The notes under the pieces: generated by a model | What the model was told of the DNA's origin: nothing | Database searches by the model: none | The model's input: the letters and a program-made list of their open reading frames with translations, nothing else | Made by a program: the position numbers and the translations under genes | Part shown: positions 7,993-15,872 of the stretch, in pieces | Numbering within the stretch: position 1 is the first letter of the stretch | Layout: each line of letters opens with the position of its first letter | Assembly: GCF_900207585.1 (NCBI RefSeq) | Contig: NZ_OAOP01000009.1 | Location: forward strand, 62,001-126,000 | Direction: 5' to 3' | From: Bacillus oleivorans | Lineage (GTDB): Bacteria; Bacillota; Bacilli; Bacillales; JC228 | Length of the DNA: 64,000 bases

Positions 7993-8001
7993 TGATATAA
8001 T
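7993..8001 (+). promoter_or_regulatory. Extended -10 promoter of the kinase gene
   Basis: TGATATAAT (7993-8001) is a perfect extended -10 element (TGN-TATAAT). It lies 32 bases before the TTG start of the kinase gene. No good -35 hexamer is present at 17 bases, which is common for extended -10 promoters. The tandem repeat array ends about 30 bases upstream. Confidence 0.6.
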
Positions 8002-8032
8002 AGCGTAACTAAAAGGTGAGGAGAGTTTTGTT

Positions 8033-8806
8033 TTGCGTTCAATTCGAAAATTGTATCAGTTTTTTGTAGATATACCCAATGAAACAGGGTCAACTTTAAA
8101 TGATCGTTATGAGGTTTTAAGAGTTCTAGGAACAGGCAGCTACGGCATTGTTTATCTTTGTAAAGATTTAAAGACCTTAGAGAATAAAATCATTAAACAG
8201 CTTAGGCCAAGTAAACGAAATAAAAGAAGGGAATTAGCACTGTTTGAGAATGAAATTAAGGTTCTGCGCTCCCTAAACCATTTACATGTGCCCAGTGTTT
8301 ACGAAACTTTTTCGAGTAATGGGAACTACTTTTATGTAATGAGTTTTATAGAAGGGGACAATCTCGAAGATCTGATTTTTGAAAAGAAGAAAACCTTTAA
8401 AGAAAAAGAGTCTCTGCTTATTCTTACTGAGCTGCTGGAAATCGTAAATGAACTGCATTTCAATAGCATTTACCATCAAGATCTCCGAATTCCCAATATT
8501 ATTATGCAAAACAATCATCCATATTTAATCGATTTTGGTTTATCTAAGCAAGTATTGAATGAGTCGAATCAACAAAAAATGCAAGAGCTCAAGCAGCAGG
8601 ACTACTATGATCTTGGGGAAATACTTTTATTTATGCTTTATACGACGTACTCCTCCGAAAAGAAAAAAGCCCTTCCTTGGACGGAAGAACTTTCATTAGA
8701 AAAAGAAACGGTTTTTCTACTAAAAAGGCTATTAGGGATTAAAGATCCATACTTAAATAGTTGTGAAATATTAGCCGACCTTCAGGATGCACTTAAAGCC
8801 ATGTAA
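8033..8806 (+). CDS. ybdM: YbdM-like Hanks-type Ser/Thr protein kinase
   Basis: This 257-residue soluble protein is a compact eukaryotic-type kinase that closely matches my memory of Bacillus subtilis YbdM. It shows the glycine loop GTGSYGIVYL (33-42), the ATP-binding lysine in IIKQL (Lys55), the catalytic loop YHQDLRIPNII (His148, Asp150, Asn155; HQD replaces HRD), and the metal-binding DFG at 167-169. It has no membrane or PASTA domain, unlike PrkC. The start is a TTG at 8033 preceded by GAGGAG; no ATG alternative fits. It faces a small Ser/Arg-rich gene whose stop is only eight bases away, a possible substrate (inference). The substrates of YbdM are not known to me. Confidence 0.85.
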   Translation: MRSIRKLYQFFVDIPNETGSTLNDRYEVLRVLGTGSYGIVYLCKDLKTLENKIIKQLRPSKRNKRRELALFENEIKVLRSLNHLHVPSVYETFSSNGNYFYVMSFIEGDNLEDLIFEKKKTFKEKESLLILTELLEIVNELHFNSIYHQDLRIPNIIMQNNHPYLIDFGLSKQVLNESNQQKMQELKQQDYYDLGEILLFMLYTTYSSEKKKALPWTEELSLEKETVFLLKRLLGIKDPYLNSCEILADLQDALKAM

Positions 8807-8813
8807 ACGAACA

Positions 8814-8975
8814 TTAACTGCTGCTTCTGCCTTTTCTTTTATAGCGGTCGCTTCCGCTCATTGGGTATCGTTTATACCCTCGATGACTGCTGCTTCCTCG
8901 ATGATAATGACCATGTCTTCTTTCGCTGCTGTCACGAGACAGTTGTTTAAGCTGTTTCAATATTTTTTTAAACAT
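8814..8975 (-). CDS. Small Ser/Arg/His-rich basic protein (spore-coat-like)
   Basis: This 53-residue open frame was found by reading the minus strand. It begins MFKKILKQLKQL and then becomes very low in complexity: 11 Ser, 10 Arg, 8 Lys, with His, Gly and Tyr, ending GRSSS. A binding site GAGGG lies six bases before the ATG. The composition resembles the Ser/Arg-rich parts of Bacillus spore coat proteins such as CotB and CotG, which are phosphorylated by the kinase CotH. It is convergent with the YbdM-like kinase gene, eight bases apart. A sigma-E/K-like promoter may lie upstream. Family membership and phosphorylation are inferences from composition and neighbourhood. Confidence 0.6.
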   Translation of the reverse strand: MFKKILKQLKQLSRDSSERRHGHYHRGSSSHRGYKRYPMSGSDRYKRKGRSSS

Positions 8976-9034
8976 GTGTACCCTCATTTCATCTGGATTT
9001 TTTTAAGTCTAACACAGATTGAGATCAAACCATA

Positions 9035-9065
9035 ATGATATGTATATTGAATGAACCCATATTTT
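9035..9065 (-). promoter_or_regulatory. Possible mother-cell sigma promoter
   Basis: On the minus strand, CATATCAT (plus 9042-9035) resembles the sigma-E -10 pattern CATANNNT. An AATAT-like -35 element lies 15 bases upstream. It would start a transcript about 50 bases before the Ser/Arg-rich gene. The region is AT-rich, so a chance match is quite possible. Confidence 0.27.
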
Positions 9066-9088
9066 TATTTTTAAAATACAAAAAATGA

Positions 9089-9118
9089 TTGACAGATGTT
9101 AAATTTTGGTGGTACTAT
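9089..9118 (+). promoter_or_regulatory. Sigma-A promoter of the ABC-2 exporter operon
   Basis: A perfect -35 TTGACA (9089-9094) and a -10 TACTAT (9113-9118) are separated by 18 bases. Transcription would start near 9125, before the TTG start at 9152. This argues against the longer reading frame that begins at 9089. Confidence 0.7.
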
Positions 9119-9151
9119 TTTCTCTTGTTCTATGAAAAGGGAGGGGAGAAG

Positions 9152-10129
9152 TTGATCCGTTTAGAAGGAATTAGCAAGACATATAAGGTCGCCAAGCGGA
9201 CTTCCGGACTGCTTCAGGCAGCCAAATCGCTTATTTACAGGGAACACACCATTATTCCCGCACTTAATGATATTTCATTTTCAATCGAACCGGGCGAAGT
9301 TGTAGGTTACATTGGTCCAAATGGAGCGGGGAAATCGACAACCATTAAGATTATGAGCGGAATCCTGATGCCGGATTCGGGAAGTTGTACGATTATGGGC
9401 TATACTCCATGGAAGGATCGGGTCCAGTATGTAAGGAGTATTGGAGTTGTTTTTGGGCAACGGTCGCAGTTATGGTGGGATGTTCCAGTTATCGATTCGT
9501 ATGAGTTGCTGCGTGAAATTTATAAGGTGCCAGAGGGAGAGTATAAATATAATTTAGACTTGCTGGTTGAAACGCTAGAACTGGAGGGATTTATCCATTC
9601 TCCTGTCAGACAGCTCAGCTTAGGACAGCGAATGCGATGCGAGATTGCTGCATCTCTGCTGCACAGTCCTAAGATTTTATTTTTAGATGAACCGACAATC
9701 GGACTCGATGCCGTTTCAAAAATAGCGGTTCGTGAGTTTATTAAAAAAATAAATAAGGAAAAAGAGGTAACGGTAATCCTGACGACTCATGATATGAGTG
9801 ATATTGAAGCCCTAGCTGACCGGGTGATTTTAATAGGAAAAGGAACGTTATTATATGATGGCAGTTTAGAAACATTACGTAAACGCTTCGGTAAGAATAA
9901 GACCATTACGGTAGACTATCAGGAAAATCAGAAGCCCTTTGAAATTCAAGGTGCGACTCTACTCTCTTGGTCACCACATCGCGCAGTCTTAAGTGTGGAT
10001 ACAAGCATCCATCCTACCTCAGATATAATGGCCCAATTGTCGCAAAAGCTTGCTATCATGGATGTGGCTATTGAAACAAGACCGATTGAGGAAATGATTG
10101 TAGAGCTTTATAAGGAGTATCAAATATGA
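9152..10129 (+). CDS. ABC-2 type exporter ATP-binding protein
   Basis: The 325-residue ATPase energises an export-type ABC transporter. It carries Walker A GPNGAGKST, the signature LSLGQRMRCEIA, Walker B ILFLDEPTIGLD and the switch histidine in TTHD. The accessory C-terminal region (about residues 245-325) fits the COG4586 group, which pairs with two COG4587/COG3694 membrane proteins, as found here. The start is the TTG at 9152 with AGGGAGG seven bases upstream. The frame is open back to 9089, but that is the -35 region. The gene overlaps the next by four bases (ATGA). The cargo is unknown. Confidence 0.9.
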   Translation: MIRLEGISKTYKVAKRTSGLLQAAKSLIYREHTIIPALNDISFSIEPGEVVGYIGPNGAGKSTTIKIMSGILMPDSGSCTIMGYTPWKDRVQYVRSIGVVFGQRSQLWWDVPVIDSYELLREIYKVPEGEYKYNLDLLVETLELEGFIHSPVRQLSLGQRMRCEIAASLLHSPKILFLDEPTIGLDAVSKIAVREFIKKINKEKEVTVILTTHDMSDIEALADRVILIGKGTLLYDGSLETLRKRFGKNKTITVDYQENQKPFEIQGATLLSWSPHRAVLSVDTSIHPTSDIMAQLSQKLAIMDVAIETRPIEEMIVELYKEYQI

Positions 10130-10929
10130 ATATTTACTACTCTGTCTTAAAGCTTCGTCTCCTGATTGGGTTACAGTATCGGGCAGCAGCCCTTGCTGGA
10201 GTGGCGACCCAATTTTTCTGGGGTTTTATGTATATTATGATTTTTGAGGCGTTTTATGAAAATGCGTTTGTGTCTCCGCCGATGTCCTTGAAAGAAATTA
10301 TCACCTATATCTGGCTGCAGCAATCATTGCTTGCCTTTATTGCATTATGGTTTCGGGATCAAGAGTTATTTCAGCTGATTACGAGCGGAAATATTGCCTA
10401 TGAGCTATGCCGCCCGTCTGATTTATATGCATTCTGGTACGCCAAGCTTTTAGCGCAGCGTTTATCGAGTGCTTTCCTTCGCTGTTTTCCCATTTTAATT
10501 GTCGCCTTTTTACTGCCAAAGCCATACAACATGACCCTTCCTCCCAGTCTGACAACCGGTCTATTATTTATATTATCTGTCACATTTGGGCTGCTTCTAA
10601 TTGTCGCCATTTCTATGATTATTTACATATCTGTTTTCATCACGATGTCTCCAGTTGGTTCATTGTTAGTGTTAGGCGTTGCCGGGGAATTTTTTGCAGG
10701 TTTAATTATCCCGCTCCCGCTCATGCCCGACTGGCTTCAAAATATTGCCTATGCGCTGCCTTTTCACTTTACGGCTGATTTTCCTTTCCGCGTCTATTCG
10801 GGACATATTCCCCAAGGTAAAGCTATCCAGGGAATAATGTTTCAGGTGATCTGGCTTGTGGTTCTGCTCATCTTTGGCAGGGTGTGGATGCAAAAAGTAC
10901 TAAAACGGGTTGTCGTACAAGGAGGATAG
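10126..10929 (+). CDS. ABC-2 family permease, first subunit
   Basis: This 267-residue membrane protein has about six predicted helices, with the helical hairpin around residues 140-200 (LLFILSVTFGLLLIVAISMIIYISVF) typical of ABC-2 permeases of the COG4587 type. It starts within the stop of the ATPase gene and ends six bases before the second permease. The three therefore form one operon and very likely one exporter with a heterodimeric membrane part. The motif EFFAGLIIPLPLMPDWLQ near residue 190 matches the conserved amphipathic turn of ABC-2 exporters. No substrate can be assigned. Confidence 0.87.
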   Translation: MNIYYSVLKLRLLIGLQYRAAALAGVATQFFWGFMYIMIFEAFYENAFVSPPMSLKEIITYIWLQQSLLAFIALWFRDQELFQLITSGNIAYELCRPSDLYAFWYAKLLAQRLSSAFLRCFPILIVAFLLPKPYNMTLPPSLTTGLLFILSVTFGLLLIVAISMIIYISVFITMSPVGSLLVLGVAGEFFAGLIIPLPLMPDWLQNIAYALPFHFTADFPFRVYSGHIPQGKAIQGIMFQVIWLVVLLIFGRVWMQKVLKRVVVQGG

Positions 10930-10935
10930 CATCAA

Positions 10936-11718
10936 GTGAGTCTGTATTTTTATTACTTACAAATTTTGTTTAAGTCGCAAATGCAATATCGAACCTCCTT
11001 CTGGCTGTTATCTCTGGGTCAATTTTTTATTCCCTTTTCAGTTTTCGCAGGACTCTATTTTTTATTTGAGCAGTTTGGACAAATTAAAGGCTGGCAATTT
11101 TTCGAGGTGGCACTTTGCTTTGCGATTATTCATATGGCCTTTTCGATTAGTGAGTGCTTTGCGCGCGGGTTTGATTCGTTCTCAAGCTTAGTGGTCAATG
11201 GAGAGTTTGACCGGGTGCTTGTTCGTCCCAGGAGTACTGTTATCCAAGTTTTAGGATCGAAATTTGAGTTTACGAGAGTTGGAAGGTTAGCGCAAAGCAT
11301 TATTGTCTTGATTTGGGCTTTAGCCAATTTATCCATTGATTGGAGCTTAATGAAGGGACCGACTCTAATGTTTATGGTGTTAAGCGGGATGATGATATTT
11401 ACAGGAATCTACATTCTGGCTGCCACCTTATGTTTTTGGACGATTCAAGGATTAGAGGTAACTAACATCTTTACCGATGGCGGGAGGGAGATGGCACAAT
11501 ATCCGCTCAATATTTATCAGAAGTGGATTGGGAAATTTTTCACCTATGTCATCCCTTTCGGCACGGTCAACTATATTCCGCTTCTATACCTTCTCGGCAA
11601 AACGGAGGGGAATGATATGCTTTATCCGTTTACTCCCCTTTTAGGAAGCTTATTTATTATTCCGTGTCTTTTTATATGGCATCATGGAGTAAAACATTAT
11701 CGGTCAACGGGGTCATGA
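10936..11718 (+). CDS. ABC-2 family permease, second subunit
   Basis: The 260-residue protein has six predicted membrane helices and belongs to the same ABC-2 type as the preceding gene, nearer to COG3694. Conserved features include the acidic, arginine-containing loop FARGFDSFSSLVVNGEFDRVLVRP at about residues 73-96, which recurs in this family. It starts with GTG, preceded by AAGGAGG in the end of the first permease. A perfect 13-base-pair terminator stem follows the gene. Together the three genes make a complete efflux-type transporter without a dedicated regulator in the operon. Confidence 0.87.
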   Translation: MSLYFYYLQILFKSQMQYRTSFWLLSLGQFFIPFSVFAGLYFLFEQFGQIKGWQFFEVALCFAIIHMAFSISECFARGFDSFSSLVVNGEFDRVLVRPRSTVIQVLGSKFEFTRVGRLAQSIIVLIWALANLSIDWSLMKGPTLMFMVLSGMMIFTGIYILAATLCFWTIQGLEVTNIFTDGGREMAQYPLNIYQKWIGKFFTYVIPFGTVNYIPLLYLLGKTEGNDMLYPFTPLLGSLFIIPCLFIWHHGVKHYRSTGS

Positions 11719-11754
11719 TATATTAATATAAAGATAGGGTATATCAAAATCAAT

Positions 11755-11798
11755 AGCTAGAAAGGCAGTTGGGAAAGTGCCTTTCTAGCTTATTTTAT
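11755..11798 (+). terminator. Terminator of the ABC-2 exporter operon
   Basis: AGCTAGAAAGGCA (11755-11767) pairs perfectly with TGCCTTTCTAGCT (11778-11790) around a ten-base loop, followed by TATTTTATT. Confidence 0.9.
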
Positions 11799-11886
11799 TG
11801 GACTTTAGAAAGGGGTTTTTGCCCTATCATAGGCCAGCTTTTATGCGGGGTCGTCCCGAATAGCAGTAAAAATAAAGTATATATAA

Positions 11887-12009
11887 AGCCGTTTGTTAAA
11901 CTGGGCCGAAGCTGGATATGGCTACAGTGTTACTCTATCAAACAGAGACTGAACCTTTGAACAAATGCTTAAGATCATTAAAACGATGGAGTATGTCGAA
12001 GTGAATTAA
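11887..12009 (+). pseudogene. Possible remnant of a DUF4367-like domain
   Basis: In the 450-base stretch between two terminators, one frame reads NWAEAGYGYSVTLSNRD, a TGA at 11950, then TFEQMLKIIKTMEYVEVN and a stop. The pattern W-E-GY-Y-L followed by a helix ending in a Met/Ser-containing turn is like the end of DUF4367-type domains found on anti-sigma-like membrane proteins. No start or longer frame is present, so if real it is a decayed fragment. The rest of the stretch shows nothing else besides the terminators at either end. Confidence 0.3.
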
Positions 12010-12015
12010 TGGCTG

Positions 12016-12062
12016 AATTCCGTAACAGCTCCAGGCGAGTGGCAGTAACGGAATTTTTTCTT
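12016..12062 (+). terminator. Hairpin with T run
   Basis: AATTCCGT (12016-12023) pairs with ACGGAATT (12048-12055), with partial pairing continuing inward, and six T follow. It directly follows the possible gene remnant, which supports the idea that a gene once ended here. Confidence 0.65.
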
Positions 12063-12172
12063 ACAATATAAAATTAATGAACATTAGGAAAAAGTATACA
12101 AATAAAAATATTTGTCGAGTATGGTAAAAGCAATCCATTTGTATGACTTCGGCTAATGGGATGGGTTAAAAC

Positions 12173-12859
12173 ATGAAAATGTCATATTTAACGCTAGAAA
12201 TCATAACTGGATTTTTCCTCTTATTTATCATTGTAAAGGTACTTGGGAAGAAAATGATTAATCAAATTACCCCATTTACTTTTATTGCGTCCATCGTATT
12301 AGGTGAGTTATTAGGAAATGCCATTTATGATGATAAGGCTTCTTTTATACATTTAGTATACGCGATGACTCTGTGGGCACTTCTGCTGCTTACCGTTGAG
12401 CTTTTTGGGCAAAAGTTTTTAAAATTGCGTGGAATTTTTGAAGGAAAGCCATCGGTATTAATTCGTAACGGGGTTGTAAATCGAGAAGAACTGAAGAAAA
12501 ATCGAATGAATATTAATCAATTACAAAGTCTTTTGCGGCAGTCTGAGACATTTTCAATCCGAGAAGTTGCCTATTGTTATTTAGAGGTAAACGGCTCTAT
12601 TAGTATACTTAAAAAATCTCCGAAACAAAAGATGCAACAAGAAGATCTCAATCTTCCGCCGAAGCCTGTATATGTCCCGGTAACAATAGTCCGGGACGGG
12701 GAGTTATTAAAGGATGAATTAGTTGAACTTGGCCGGGATGAAAAGTGGCTGATGCTTCAGCTGCAAGCGCAAGGAGTAAGTGGATATCAGGAAGTTTTTA
12801 TTGCGGAATGGCTAGAAGGTGAAGGATTATTCGTCCAAACCTTTGATCAGGGAGATTGA
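12173..12859 (+). CDS. DUF421 (YetF-type) membrane protein
   Basis: The 228-residue protein has an N-terminal membrane part with three helices at about residues 8-22, 33-50 and 60-80. It contains the family motifs VKVLGKKMINQITPFTFIASIVLGELLGN and, after the helices, the soluble segment GIFEGKPSVLIRNGVVNREELKKNRMNINQL. This is the DUF421 domain seen in the Bacillus YetF, YkjA and YdfR proteins, some of which occur in spore membranes. The molecular function is not established here. The binding site is weak (GGGTT), and the ATG at 12173 is the first of two close methionines. It appears to be a single-gene unit. Confidence 0.85.
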   Translation: MKMSYLTLEIITGFFLLFIIVKVLGKKMINQITPFTFIASIVLGELLGNAIYDDKASFIHLVYAMTLWALLLLTVELFGQKFLKLRGIFEGKPSVLIRNGVVNREELKKNRMNINQLQSLLRQSETFSIREVAYCYLEVNGSISILKKSPKQKMQQEDLNLPPKPVYVPVTIVRDGELLKDELVELGRDEKWLMLQLQAQGVSGYQEVFIAEWLEGEGLFVQTFDQGD

Positions 12860-12987
12860 CTTTAGTAAATTCACAATCAAGCTGGTCAAGTTAGCAATTA
12901 AAAAGAAATTACATAAGTTGTTGCATGGTAGCATAGAAAGGGATATGAAAAAAATCGGAAGGTATATTCGTGAAGGGAGAAATAATC

Positions 12988-13527
12988 ATGTCAATTAGTA
13001 ACAAAGAATTACCTTGGTTTTTCTCGGAAGTGGAGTGGATTCTGGAACGCAAGAAACCTATAGAAGAGGAGTCTGCTTATGCAAGCGACTTTTTGAACGC
13101 TAATCGAAGTAAGTTGTCGAAGGATGAGATTAAAAAGAACTATGTATTGGAGGGAACCGAGGGAAATGTTAGCCTGCAGGATCTTTTCAAAGGACGTAAT
13201 CAGCTGATCGTCTGCCATTTTATGTTTGACCCAAGCTGGGAACAGGGATGCCCGCACTGCTCTCTAGGCGCTGACAAAGTCTCAGATGACTACATTAATT
13301 ATATGCATGACCGGGAAACTACTTTTGTTTATGTCTCCCGGGCTCCGTTGACAAAGCTCGAGGCATATAAGAACCAAAAGGGATGGAGTTTCCCTTGGTA
13401 TTCTTCGTACGGAAGTGACTTTAACTATGATTTCAAGGCAACCACTGAAGAAGGGGAAAAAGCAGGGGTGAGCATCTTCATTCGAGATGGCAACAGCATC
13501 TACCGGGTAATACAGAAAGTAAGCTAG
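12988..13527 (+). CDS. DUF899 thioredoxin-like protein, C-terminally short
   Basis: The 179-residue protein matches the DUF899 family (thioredoxin fold): LPWFFSEVEWILERKKPIEEE, then LIVCHFMFDPSWEQGCPHCSLGAD with a CPHC active-site-like pair, then FVYVSRAPLTKLEAYKNQKGWSFPWYSS. Family members usually continue with a segment like HTYSTYARG and a YLDLTPKGR tail. Here the protein ends at IYRVIQKVS, so about 40-60 residues seem to be missing. It may be a truncated gene or a shorter subfamily. AAGGGAGA lies seven bases before the ATG at 12988, which is preferred over a GTG at 12970. Confidence 0.75.
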   Translation: MSISNKELPWFFSEVEWILERKKPIEEESAYASDFLNANRSKLSKDEIKKNYVLEGTEGNVSLQDLFKGRNQLIVCHFMFDPSWEQGCPHCSLGADKVSDDYINYMHDRETTFVYVSRAPLTKLEAYKNQKGWSFPWYSSYGSDFNYDFKATTEEGEKAGVSIFIRDGNSIYRVIQKVS

Positions 13528-13553
13528 GTTATTTCAATCCAGAAATAAATTAT

Positions 13554-13593
13554 AAAAGACATGGGACAATCACTTTGATGCCATGTCTTTTTA
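13554..13593 (+). terminator. Terminator after the DUF899 gene
   Basis: AAAAGACATGG (13554-13564) pairs with CCATGTCTTTTT (13581-13592) around a 16-base loop. Confidence 0.85.
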
Positions 13594-13654
13594 TACTGGT
13601 TAAACAATCTAAATATTAATACAATACTTTATTTTGAAAAGGGAGGAAGAATGG

Positions 13655-14155
13655 ATGCTAAGCAAAATCCAAAAAATCACCCCAAACCTATGGTTCGATA
13701 CACAAGCAGAAGAAGCGGCGGAGTTTTATTGTACAATCTTTGAAAATTCCAAAGTCGGAAAAATGAACCGTTACGGAAACGAGGGGCAAGAAGTTCACGG
13801 GATGCCGGCAGGAACCGTATTAACCGTCCAATTCCAACTGGAAGGGCAAGATTTTGTCGCACTAAATGGTGGTCCTCATTTCAAATTCTCTGAGGCAATA
13901 TCCTTTATCGTTAACTGTGAAACGCAAGAAGAGGTGGACTATTATTGGAAAAAACTCAGTGATGGCGGAGATGAAAAAGCACAAATGTGCGGCTGGCTAA
14001 AGGATAAGTTCGGAGTATCGTGGCAAATCATTCCTGTCTCTCTAACAGAGATGATCAGCGATTCCGATTCTGAAAAATCACAAAGAGCGATGAAAGCAAT
14101 GCTTCAAATGAAGAAAATTGACATAAAAACGTTAAAGCAGGCGTATGATGGGTAG
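13655..14155 (+). CDS. PhnB-like VOC family protein
   Basis: This 166-residue protein has the PhnB/3-demethylubiquinone-methyltransferase-like VOC signature: ITPNLWFDTQAEEAAEFYCTIFENSKV near the start, FVALNGGPHFKFSEAISFIVNCETQEEVDYYW in the middle, and CGWLKDKFGVSWQIIP near residue 120. Such proteins are common in Bacillus and mostly uncharacterised; the domain name comes from distant similarity and does not imply methyl transfer. The start at 13655 has GGGAGG eight bases upstream, better than the TTG at 13634 that opens the frame. It is a single-gene unit ended by a hairpin. Confidence 0.85.
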   Translation: MLSKIQKITPNLWFDTQAEEAAEFYCTIFENSKVGKMNRYGNEGQEVHGMPAGTVLTVQFQLEGQDFVALNGGPHFKFSEAISFIVNCETQEEVDYYWKKLSDGGDEKAQMCGWLKDKFGVSWQIIPVSLTEMISDSDSEKSQRAMKAMLQMKKIDIKTLKQAYDG

Positions 14156-14273
14156 GCTGATTTCGGGAGAGAGAAGAACACGGTACAATATCTATCGAAA
14201 GGAAGAGGTGTGTTTCTGAAAAAAGTGATCCCCTTTTAGACAGTCGAAACCTTCTTTCTTTTAGAATTAATGA

Positions 14274-14313
14274 AGCGCAGGATCTGTCTGCTTTTACAGA
14301 ACTCTGCGCTTTT
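14274..14313 (+). terminator. Two-part hairpin terminator
   Basis: The outer stem AGCGCAG/CTGCGCT (14274-14280 and 14304-14310) encloses an inner stem TCTGT/ACAGA, followed by TTTTAT. It lies about 120 bases after the PhnB-like gene. The DNA in between (14156-14273) shows no convincing gene. Confidence 0.7.
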
Positions 14314-14352
14314 ATAATGAACATACGACTATTACAGCGTTACTTCAAATGA

Positions 14353-15801
14353 TTAGGCTGCTTTTCGATTAAATCCTATCCCTCCTTTTTTAAAGCGAAT
14401 AAACACTAGTGTTAATATCCCATGAATAGCTAATACACCGATGAGGAGCTTAACTAATAGTGAAGTTTCAGGTGCATAAGTGTCGATCGTATGCCAGGGG
14501 GTGCCAAATATATACGTTAATACCGGGATGAAGGCTATAGATAATCCAATCGAAATCACGCCGATTGATCCCGCAGCCTTATTACGGATGTTTGGCTTTC
14601 TCTTATGGTGGAACAAATGCCAACCTGACAATAGTGTAACAATGATCACTAGACTTAATGACATCCATTGCATCTGATAACTTGCTTCAGGCAGCGCTGG
14701 AACTTCGTTTCCCTCCATGATCGCTTTGATGCCTTCTCTCATATAAGTCGTATGAAGTACTTCGGAATAATTGTTCTTATTTGTCAGTAAAACAAAACCG
14801 TAATTCTGATCTGGATCAAGGAATAGCTCAGCTCGTGAATCGGGCGTTTCACCTCCGTGAAAATAGTATGCATCTTCTGGGTTTTCAGAGATTCTCCACC
14901 CTAATCCATAGAACATATCCTCTTTTCTATGAATTTGGGGAGAAATATATTCTGCGAAAATTGAAGCTGAAAGTAATTCCTCTCCGCCATCTAGCAAGAA
15001 CTCAACGTATTTGACCATGTCGTTGGAAGTAGACGTTATATAGCCATAAGGGGCACCACTGTCGTCAAAAAAGATCTCACTTTTCACGGGTTTTCCAAAC
15101 CAAGATTGAAAGCCAGGCTGATAACCTAAACTAGATGCAGCCTCATAGGTGGACACAGTTTTACTCATACCTAATTCTGAAAAAACCTCTGTCTCCATAT
15201 AATCAGCAAAAGTCTGGTTTGTGACCTCCTCAATAATAAGACCTAAAAGCAAATAGTTAGCAGCACTATACTGGTGAGTTTCTCCCGGTTCAGACCTGAG
15301 TGTAACCGTACCAAGCTGAGCAACCGCTTGACTAATCGCATCTTCACCTCTTAAATTCAGTTCAGCAACCTTTAATCCATCATAAGAGCTGATACCGCTC
15401 GTATGGGCCAGAAGATGGCGAATTGTTATGTCTTTTTCAAAGGCACCCTTATCGTAAGAAAATGAAGGAATATACGTATTAATTGCCTGATCCAGATCAA
15501 GTGTCTGCTCCTCTGCCAATTTCATAATCGCAAGGCTGGTCAAAGGCTTACTGACGGATCCAATCGTAAATAATGTATCCTCTGTAACAGGCGTGCCGTC
15601 ACTTTGAACCCCCCAGCTTTCTTGGAAAACTAGTTCTCCATCCTTTATTACCGCTAAAGTAGCACCGGGAATTTGGTAATCATCAAGTGCTTGCTCCATA
15701 TAATCCCTTAAGGACTGTGTCGTATGATCATCCTCCGCTTGAACAGGAAACGGAATACATAACAAGATAAGTAATAGTAGGCATAGTTTTAGTTTTTTCA
15801 T
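14353..15801 (-). CDS. Serine hydrolase, class C beta-lactamase/PBP family, membrane-anchored
   Basis: The 482-residue protein has a signal peptide (about residues 1-22). The penicillin-binding-type catalytic domain follows, with Ser82-x-x-Lys85 in GSVSKPLTS, the tyrosine motif QYSAANYLLLG (YSA where YxN is usual), and an HGG motif (FHGGETPDSRAE) in the KTG position. Three hydrophobic helices close the protein from about residue 375, so the domain should sit outside the membrane. Such proteins are often peptidases or esterases and not true beta-lactamases. AGGAG precedes the ATG. An inverted-repeat operator shared with the upstream tetR gene implies control by that regulator. Confidence 0.87.
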   Translation of the reverse strand: MKKLKLCLLLLILLCIPFPVQAEDDHTTQSLRDYMEQALDDYQIPGATLAVIKDGELVFQESWGVQSDGTPVTEDTLFTIGSVSKPLTSLAIMKLAEEQTLDLDQAINTYIPSFSYDKGAFEKDITIRHLLAHTSGISSYDGLKVAELNLRGEDAISQAVAQLGTVTLRSEPGETHQYSAANYLLLGLIIEEVTNQTFADYMETEVFSELGMSKTVSTYEAASSLGYQPGFQSWFGKPVKSEIFFDDSGAPYGYITSTSNDMVKYVEFLLDGGEELLSASIFAEYISPQIHRKEDMFYGLGWRISENPEDAYYFHGGETPDSRAELFLDPDQNYGFVLLTNKNNYSEVLHTTYMREGIKAIMEGNEVPALPEASYQMQWMSLSLVIIVTLLSGWHLFHHKRKPNIRNKAAGSIGVISIGLSIAFIPVLTYIFGTPWHTIDTYAPETSLLVKLLIGVLAIHGILTLVFIRFKKGGIGFNRKAA

Positions 15802-15833
15802 TATGATACTCCTAAATTAATCTTTTGTGTGTT

Positions 15834-15854
15834 TTTGGTTGGTTGACTAACCAA
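15834..15854. promoter_or_regulatory. TetR operator before the serine hydrolase gene
   Basis: The core TTGGTTGACTAACCAA at 15839-15854 is an almost perfect inverted repeat, extended upstream to TTTGGTTGGTTGAC (15834-15847). The last 14-mer recurs in reverse complement at 16454-16467 before the tetR gene. Two shared copies flanking one regulator gene are strong evidence for a TetR operator. Confidence 0.8.
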
Positions 15855-15872
15855 TATCGTTGAAATAGAAAC

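Noticed and set aside
8787-9035. Plus-strand 82-residue frame after the kinase gene
   Set aside because: It has no binding site and mirrors the minus-strand Ser/Arg-rich gene, whose composition and binding site are convincing.
9089-9151. Longer N-terminus of the ABC ATPase
   Set aside because: The TTG at 9089 is the -35 hexamer of a good promoter, and the better binding site precedes the TTG at 9152.
11769-11960. 63-residue frame after the ABC-2 operon
   Set aside because: It starts inside the terminator stem and has no binding site or recognisable sequence.
14055-14324. Minus-strand 89-residue frame between the PhnB-like and hydrolase genes
   Set aside because: It overlaps the end of the PhnB-like gene and a terminator, has no recognisable family and no binding site.
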